Shown piece by piece: positions 57,561 through 64,000 of a stretch of 64,000 nt of DNA. The position numbers and the translations under genes are program-made. Every line of letters begins with the position of its first letter. Within the stretch, counting starts at the first letter, position 1. Under the pieces are notes generated by a model that made no database searches, was not told the DNA's origin, and saw only the letters and a program-made list of their open reading frames with translations. Source of the stretch: Perognathus longimembris pacificus. Taxonomy: Eukaryota > Chordata > Mammalia > Rodentia > Heteromyidae. The stretch covers positions 7,514,963 through 7,578,962 of the forward strand of contig NC_063176.1 in assembly GCF_023159225.1 (NCBI RefSeq), read 5' to 3'.

Positions 57561-58969
57561 TGAATCTACATATTGAAGCTCACAAAGAAACAGATTGCTG
57601 TTGGGGAAGATTTGCTTCCATTATAATCGGATGTACTCTTCCCAAGGGCTCTGGACGAGATGTTGGGTAAATCCAATGCAATCTCATCCTTCCCCTTCTC
57701 TGTTACTTTCTTTACTCTTTAGACAGAATAAAAACAGTAAGAAAATCCAAACTCTTTTGGGATCAGAAAAGATTTCCGTTTATGAAGGAAGTGAAAATAT
57801 TTCAAATGGAGGGAAACACAATACCAGCTTGAGAGCTAAAAACCCCTTACAAGTTGCTCTCTTTTTCTGATTCTGTTTAGCCACATTAGCACTCTTCTCA
57901 GTTGTGTGTATCTTGCAATGTCTGCCTTTGAGCCTTTTGTGGTCTGTACACTACTTTTACTCATAAAATTTCTTAGAACATGTTTTAAAGGGAAGTATCG
58001 TAGGCAAGATGTCAAATCTTGGAGGAACTGTTGAAGGAACGCTTTGGGAAATAGACAAGAGATAAAGACAGCAAAAATTGCTGAAAACATTATACAAGAT
58101 ATTAGAAATACCTTTGCATTCCATGCTGACCTGACCAGCCACACAGAGTAGTTAGAATCTGTCCTGAGCTCAAATGATTTAAAGAAAGGCAAACATCTTC
58201 CTGGAAAGGATAATGGGATCATAGTACCGTAAACAGGACGCTATGGTGCCTCTAAAAAGTCCCCAAATCCCTCCCACTTCGAGAAACTTATTTTCTTTCT
58301 AGGAAAAAGAACTGACATATTCCTTATGAAAAAAAAAAAAAAGGGCTAAATCTTGTTTACTATGACCTTTGTATTTTTTTAACTTCCAGTCCAAACAAGT
58401 GATTGAAAACAAGTTTTCTGTTTGCATGTCTTCTCTCATGTGTTTCTGTCAACTAGTAAGTCCTTTCTCCCGTCTTATTCCATCTGTCTAGCCTTGGTGA
58501 CGAGTCTGTCTCCTTTCTAAAGATGCTCTGTTTTTCTTGCCAGGAAAATCTCTCTCTTCAGTAGATTCCTGCATCTTTCACATTTACCTTATACAATGGC
58601 TGTCTGTGTATATCTTACTACCTTTATTGCAGAAAATCTGCTGAAGGTTACCATCTTAACATGAAAGTGTATTTTGTTAATCTGGATATAATTCATGATT
58701 TATCAAAAAATGGTATAAAAGAAAAATGCAGATATTTCTTGAGACGTTATTTTTGTAAACTCTGTTTATACTACATTTGGTTATCATAAAATAAGATTCT
58801 GAGATCTGCATTTATGTAGCAATAATAATACAAGTAGCTTAAATGGAACGGTATTTGAAACCATGCATTATGTTTAGTAAATTAATTGGGAATGTAAAAA
58901 TTACAAGATTTGTGACCTTAACTTAGAAATAATGTATACAGAAATGTGTTTTGGATAGTATATATGACA
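57561..58969. other. Unique DNA with one unexplained open frame
   Basis: No repeat recognised. A 128-codon minus-strand frame at 57836-58222 lies outside repeats. It would contain a hydrophobic stretch ('VFLISCIMFSAIFAVFISCL') but no known domain, and is most likely chance. An A run lies at 58329-58341. Confidence 0.4.
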
Positions 58970-59100
58970 TCAATTCATTTCACTAACCCTTTATCAAAGA
59001 TATTACTATATCAATTTACATATGGTAAAATTAGGGTTCATGAGCAATAAATTCCTTGATTAAAAACATAGCTTATAAATATGACAAAACATACTGACCT
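58970..59100 (+). mobile_element. MIR relic
   Basis: 'tttacatatggtaaaattag', 'ggttcatgagcaataaattc', 'aaaaacatagcttataaata' follow the order of the MIR core and 3' part. Confidence 0.5.
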
Positions 59101-59224
59101 AACAAACAAACAGCTCTGTCCTAAAAATTTTTAATCTTTAAAATTGCCTAGCAAAATCCCAGGAAAAGATAATTAAAAGGAAAATAGTGAAGCAGCAATA
59201 TCTTCCCATTTTATTTACCAGTTG

Positions 59225-59335
59225 ATTCATTCAATTGGTTAGTATTTGTGAGGTTCTATGTTGATCTAAAGGCTGTTATACATGAATAAGCAGATATATT
59301 TTGATACAAAACAGAGGCTGCATCTTTAGTCATCA
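59225..59335 (+). repeat. Ancient interspersed repeat, class not assigned
   Basis: 'gattcattcaattggttagt', 'tgaggttctatgttgatcta', 'acaaaacagaggctgcatct' recall a common ancient mammalian repeat starting with a 'cattcaacaaatatt' word. Name not certain. Confidence 0.4.
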
Positions 59336-59387
59336 TAGATGAATTCTATGCAAGAAAGGCAAAAGCAAAATAGTGAGATTTTTAAAG

Positions 59388-59600
59388 TTTATTTTAAAAT
59401 GTTTATTGTAACCGTGATGTACAGAAAGGTTTCAGTTACATAAGTCAGGTAAGTACATTTCCTTTGGAACAGTGTCCCTCCCTCATTTTCTCCCAGGTTT
59501 TCCCCACCCAACCCATGTTCTCCCCCCATTTTTCCACTGTAGTATCTAGGAAGTATTAGTGCTGAATTGTAGAATTTTGTTGAAAATCATATTCCAACCT
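59388..59600 (-). mobile_element. LINE-1 3' UTR, diverged subfamily
   Basis: 'tgtttattgtaaccgtgatg', 'tacagaaaggtttcagttac', 'gtaagtacatttcctttgg', then CT-rich. The wording differs from the purine-tract subfamily. Confidence 0.7.
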
Positions 59601-60179
59601 TGTTGTTATAACTTTTTTATAGACCAATACATAATCATATGTCCACTCTAACTGTAAGACAGGCGGGACTTGGTCATTTTTCTATTATCCATGTCACTGA
59701 CTCAGCAAATTGGGGTTATATTTGTAGATAAAAGGTAAAATGGCTATGTGATGGACAGTTAGCTGATGCCAAGAACCCCCAAACTGTCATATACAGGTAA
59801 AGCTGAGTGAACTGTCTAGTTGTGAGGTGATTAAATGAGTATATGAAGACAATCCATACCATCCAGCTGAAAACTGTCCTTCTTTTCCTATTTACTCCTC
59901 ATAGAACTGCTCTTTCAGTCTCTCAGTAGGGGACCATACCTTTCTATTTGTTCACAACTCTAATAAATAATGCATATTTCAGCATAATGAAGGAAATGTC
60001 AAGATGACAGGATAATTATATAATAGATATTACTTACAGAAGAAAGAGACTAAAAGTAAATGCAATGAAAAGTAATATAAACACGAAGAAGTCTACATAT
60101 GCTAAATAATAGCCAAAGGAGAGGCAACATTTATATTTAGCTCTTCAGGACCTAAGAAGAATTATTTTGTTATATATAT
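59601..60179. other. Unique AT-rich DNA, nothing recognised
   Basis: No feature was recognised. Confidence 0.4.
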
Positions 60180-60700
60180 GATGGTCTAATTACTAATTCA
60201 CGGGTTCTTCTTGAAGGCAATAGCAAAGAAAGCATGGCTCCCTTTTCTGTATTAGCTATAAGCTGAGAGAAAATTTTGTCTTGGAAAATAAAAGGACCAA
60301 AAGGAAATTAGTTTCTAAGGTGAATGTCATGATAACAGTTTAGAAAACAGGGAATTTGGATATATTTAATACTTTTGGGGATATTTAAATTAATAACTCC
60401 TACCAACTGTTTTGTTAAGTATTTAGGAAACCTAGAAGTTCTCGGGTTTAAAAGAAAATTATGTGGAAGAAAAAAAATAGAACGGAATAGACGAGATGTT
60501 TTGTTGTTCCCCAGAGCAAGCCATGGTTTGTTCTGTGTGGTTTTAAATGGATTTAATTAAGATGGTGGAGCAGTGTTCGTCAGACCTGCCTAATTATTTA
60601 ATCAGGCCTGTATCACTTCTAATTGCATTAAGCAAGAATATTATGATAAAAACAAAACAGTTGTGGCTTAAACATAGCAATAATTGGACTATGAGAACTA
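60180..60700. promoter_or_regulatory. Enhancer-like island with a homeodomain-type dyad
   Basis: Repeat-free. Best part is 60535-60650: 'aatggatttaattaagatgg', then a dyad GCCTAATTATTTAATCAGGC (60588-60607), then 'cttctaattgcattaagcaa'. Several TAATTA/TAATTG words in about 100 bp resemble homeodomain sites. Function is inferred. Confidence 0.42.
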
Positions 60701-61629
60701 ATTTATATCAATGACTCACATGGAATAATAGCTAATCTAATGTAAGTTTGGTCAAAGCAAGAACATTTTCAGTAGGAAGAAACAATGAATTAAGAATGAC
60801 AGAAATCATGTGGTAAGTGTGTACTTACCTAGGAAGTATGTTTATAAGATCACATTCAGCCCAACACTACTATAACTTGTTTCTTGATGGTTTAATTAAA
60901 TATTTCTTTTCCAATAACAAAAAGAGACTTGAAGTGGTTTCCGGATTGGTTTAAAAATGAATTAATATAAGTTATAAGTAATAGTGAAAAATCAAACACT
61001 TGAAGCAAATAAGCTATACTGAATGCAGTTAGCAACAATGATTCCATAAATCTGCTTCTTCCCTTGCTGTTGCTGTCAGATCTAATTCTTCTAGCCAGTA
61101 TGTAGTGGAAAATCTAGTAAACAACATAGTTTGCTCTGTCCATAAATTTAACAGCAATTCAATGTTTTAGGAAAGACACGCCTGTATAATTAGTCTTAAC
61201 TCAGACATGTATTACTTGAGGCTTCTCATAAAGACTATGTTAAACAAACTGAAAAAGATCCTCAATGATATATTTTTTGAATGCATCTGGATCAACTCTC
61301 AGCATATTCTCATAGAATCTCTTTGTCTGGTTCAATAATCTACAGTTAATCCAATGTCTATCTTCATTTTCCTCATACTTAAGTTAATTCAGGGGTGTAT
61401 TTTAGATGATGATTAAATCAGTTGTACCTACTGAAGAAAATCTACCCATACATACTGGTCTAGTTACATCTGTAGAGATGTTTGATTATAAAGGATATTG
61501 AATATTCATATACTTACCTTACTATTAATTTGTAGTATATAGCTTAGGACTTTTTTTCAGTTAAGGAATTTATTCACAGGCTAGTATTTTGCTTACTAAC
61601 TTCTTAAGAGATTATTACTGAATAGAAAA
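60701..61629. other. Unique AT-rich DNA, nothing recognised
   Basis: No feature was recognised. Confidence 0.4.
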
Positions 61630-61639
61630 TATGCTTTTG

Positions 61640-61875
61640 GGAGTGTGAGGGGAGGGACCAAAATGGAGGGACAAAGGGTGAGCAAATGCAGCAATGGCAC
61701 TCACTGGACACTGTGTTGAAAATGACCTATGCAACTGCTGGGCGGGGATGGGATGGATAATCTGGGAGGGAGGAAAGAGGTGACACTGTTAAAAAAATGC
61801 ACTTTTTGCCTAACTTATGTAAATGTAACCCCTCTCTACATCAACTTTATAATAACAATAAAAATAAAGACAAAT
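61640..61875 (+). mobile_element. 5'-truncated LINE-1 3' end, diverged subfamily
   Basis: 'gagggacaaagggtgagcaa', 'ctcactggacactgtgttga', a purine-rich tract with G runs (61738-61785), 'gtaacccctctctacatcaa', 'ctttataataacaataaaaa'. Same subfamily as the tail at 63545-63775. Confidence 0.82.
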
Positions 61876-62117
61876 AGATACTTTTATGACTAGCTTTTGG
61901 GAAAAGGAATGAACAAAAGCATATTTTATCTATAGCTACCAAAAGATAGGAGGGATGATTTACATTTATTTATGACCAGAGATGTTGCACATATCTTCAT
62001 GTGTCTATTGGCCATTCTTCTTTCTTCTTTGGAGAAGTCTCACTTTAAGTCTTTAGCCTACTTATTAATGGAATTGTTGTTTCCTTGAGGACTTATTTTT
62101 TGGAAGGTTTAATTTTG

Positions 62118-62362
62118 ATCTCTACATATATTTTTGTTTTGTTTTGTTTTTTTGGCCAGTCCTGGGCCTTGAACTCTGGGCCTGAGCACTGTCCCTGGCT
62201 TCTTTTTGCTCAAGGCTAGCACTCTACCACTTGAGCCACAGAGCCCCTTCTGGCCGTTTTCTGCATATGTGGTGCTGAGGAATCGAACCCAGGGCTTCAT
62301 GTATACAAGGCAAGCACTCTTGCCACTAGGCCATATTCCCAGCCCCATCTACGTATATTTTT
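62118..62362 (-). mobile_element. SINE A nested in the L1 inverted segment
   Basis: Full minus-strand dimer with a TTTTG-repeat tail. A 14-bp duplication with one mismatch, CTACATATATTTTT at 62122-62135 and CTACGTATATTTTT at 62349-62362, bounds it. It is younger than the host L1. Confidence 0.92.
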
Positions 62363-62695
62363 AATATAAGGTCCTTGTCTGGTGTATAGGTAGTAAAGAT
62401 CTTTTCCCAATCTGTATGTAGGCTTTCTATTCACCTTGCTATCTATGTCCTTTACCATAAAGAAACTCCGCAGTTTAATGCAATGCCATCTGTCCAGAGT
62501 TTCTTTGACTTGCATTTCTGTATCTTTACTTAGGAAGTAAAGTGGTGTTTTCCCTATGCCTTCCTGTAATATTTTCAAGATATCTGGTCTTACATCGAGG
62601 TCTTTAATCCATTTGGAAGTGATTTTGTGCAGGATAATATATAAGGATCTAACTCCAATTAGAATGGCCGTTATCAAGAAAATTAATAGCAACAG

Positions 62696-62959
62696 ATGCT
62701 GGTCAGGATATGGCCAATGGGAACAGTACTACACTGTTGGTGGGAATGTAAACTTGTTCATCCACACTGGAAAACAGTATGGAGGTTCCTCAAAAGACTA
62801 AACATAGACCCTTCCAATGACTTAACAATCCTACTCCTGGACATTTACCCAAATGACTGCAAACAAGGCCACATTAAAACTACCAGCATAGCCATGTTCA
62901 CTGAAGCATTACTTACCATAGCTAAGATATGGAATCAACCTAGATGCCCCAGCAGATGA
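62696..62959 (+). pseudogene. LINE-1 ORF2 C-terminal remnant
   Basis: 87-codon open frame encoding part of the ORF2p C-terminus, with motifs HCWWECKLV, KTVWRFLKRLNI and IAKIWNQPRCPS. It stops early, at a site where intact L1 continues into 'EWI', because of a frame change. It is part of the inverted-5' L1 and more decayed than the copy at 10.5-11.0 kb. Confidence 0.87.
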
Positions 62960-63266
62960 ATGGATAAAGAAAATGTGGTGCACATACACAATGAAATTCT
63001 ATGCTTCCAGCAGAATGACATTATCCCATTTGTAAGGAAATGGAAAGATTTGGAAAAAATTATACTAAGTGAAGTAAATCAGATCCCCCCAAATATAGGC
63101 TTTTTGGATTCCCTCATTTGTAAGAACTAGAATATGTATAGGATATTCTTAACAGAGAATCACATTGGCTCAATAGCAATGTGAATATGACCATATAAAA
63201 TGATGTTTATCAAAATGAATTTCAAGAAATACAAGCAAGAGGTTTTTTTATTGTACACCTTGCAGT

Positions 63267-63402
63267 TCTTTCTTTCTTTCTTCCTTTGTTTGTTTGTTTC
63301 TTTGTTTCTTTCTTTCTTTCTTTGTTTCTTTGTTTCTTTCTTTCTTTGTTTCTTTGTTTCTTTGTTTCTTTGTTTGTTTCTTTCTTTCTTTGTTTGTTTG
63401 TT

Positions 63403-63450
<48 letters not shown>

Positions 63451-63453
63451 TCC
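63267..63453. repeat. (TTTC)n/(TTTG)n microsatellite
   Basis: About 187 bp of TTTC and TTTG units, ending in a pure TTTC run and six C. It interrupts the L1 3' UTR. It generates several long overlapping frames (up to 153 codons) that are artefacts. Confidence 0.97.
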
Positions 63454-63775
63454 CCCCTTTGGTTTATTCTTATAGTCGCTGTTTTGGGTTTCTGTACCCT
63501 TTGTCTTGTATATAAATATCTGGTTTGTATATAAATATCTGGTTTGGGGAAGAGAAGAGGAACCACAGAAATGGTGGAATAAAGGGTGAAGCAATACAAC
63601 AATGATACTCACTAGACACAATGTTGCAAATGAGCATTATAACCCTATAGCAAAGGAAGTCAGGGGGAGGGAAGTGGGAGAAGATGGGGGGGGTAAGACT
63701 ATTCAAAAACAAAGGTATTCATTATATTATGTAACTGTAATCCCTCTGTACATAATCTTTATAACAAAATTATAA

Positions 63776-64000
63776 AAAGGAGGAATGAATGAAGTTATAT
63801 ACTTTTTATACAAAAAGGAAAAATTCAGATAACGTCCACTAACTTTCTCATTGCTAGCAAATAAGAATAGTTATACAAATATATAAACAATTAGCAGTTT
63901 GAATGAAACACTAGATTCAAGACACATCTATTATACACACATGTACACACACATTTTATGGTGAAGTACATATACAAAGAAAAGCATATTCAGTATACTT
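63776..64000. other. Unique AT-rich DNA at window end
   Basis: A short CA/TA patch lies near 63930-63955. Nothing else was recognised. Confidence 0.4.

Larger units (their letters stand above)
61950..63775 (+). mobile_element. LINE-1 with inverted 5' segment (twin-priming structure)
   Basis: 61950-62640 reads as late ORF2 on the minus strand: 'tatcttcatgtgtctattgg', 'tcttctttggagaagtctca', 'aagatcttttcccaatctgt', 'tctttaatccatttggaagt'. From about 62645 the plus strand reads as the following ORF2 segment ('ccaattagaatggccgttat'), on to the ORF2 end and a 3' UTR that ends in 'ttataacaaaattataaaaa'. The order and orientation are exactly those of a 5' inversion. A SINE A and a long microsatellite interrupt it. 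Confidence 0.87.

Noticed and set aside
62297..62692. 131-codon minus-strand frame
   Set aside because: It joins part of a SINE A to the inverted L1 ORF2 segment, so it is a chimera of repeats.
63160..63621. 153-codon minus-strand frame and its overlapping frames
   Set aside because: It consists mainly of Lys/Glu/Arg repeats translated from the TTTC/TTTG microsatellite.

Overview
This window looks like rodent nuclear DNA from a gene desert. No protein-coding exon, CpG island or functional RNA gene could be supported. The dominant repeats are two dimeric SINEs with a shared right monomer. SINE A joins a tRNA-Ala/ID-like left monomer to that right monomer. SINE B joins an Alu/B1-like left monomer to the same right monomer. 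Both match what I know of Geomyoidea (kangaroo rats, pocket mice, pocket gophers), where an ID-like plus 'Geo' dimer (IDL-Geo) has been described. A heteromyid or geomyid rodent is therefore my best guess. The species cannot be fixed from this sequence alone. B1 monomers, one simple ID element, MIR and L2 relics agree with a rodent.

Layout: 1-13 kb holds SINE A and B copies, several 5'-truncated LINE-1 (L1) 3' ends, and a 1.2-kb L1 with a decayed ORF2 C-terminus (10.3-11.5 kb). It also holds an old L1 whose 5' part is inverted (11.6-13.0 kb). 13.8-14.5 kb is a repeat-free, motif-rich island that resembles a conserved noncoding enhancer. 15-31 kb mixes unique AT-rich DNA with SINEs, L1 tails, long microsatellites, a second enhancer-like island (24.6-25.1 kb) and a 5S rRNA pseudogene (29.2-29.3 kb). 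31-47 kb is similar, with B1, MIR and L2 relics and a SINE nested in an L1. 47.6-48.5 kb is the most convincing enhancer-like island and ends in a triple tandem/inverted motif. 50-56 kb carries old nested L1s. 56.9-57.6 kb and 60.2-60.7 kb are further enhancer-like islands. 61.6-63.8 kb holds an L1 with a textbook 5' inversion, interrupted by a young SINE A and a long TTTC/TTTG microsatellite.

No gene pathway can be described. The biology that can be read is (i) retrotransposition history: target-site duplications, nested insertions, four L1s with inverted 5' ends, and very short L1 copies that stop just before the L1 polypurine tract; (ii) microsatellites that appear to have grown from SINE A-rich tails and linkers; and (iii) five spaced islands rich in TAAT, octamer and E-box motifs. 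The islands suggest long-range regulatory DNA for a developmental gene outside the window. That last point is inference and needs a multi-species alignment. Long open frames present here are explained by repeats or chance.
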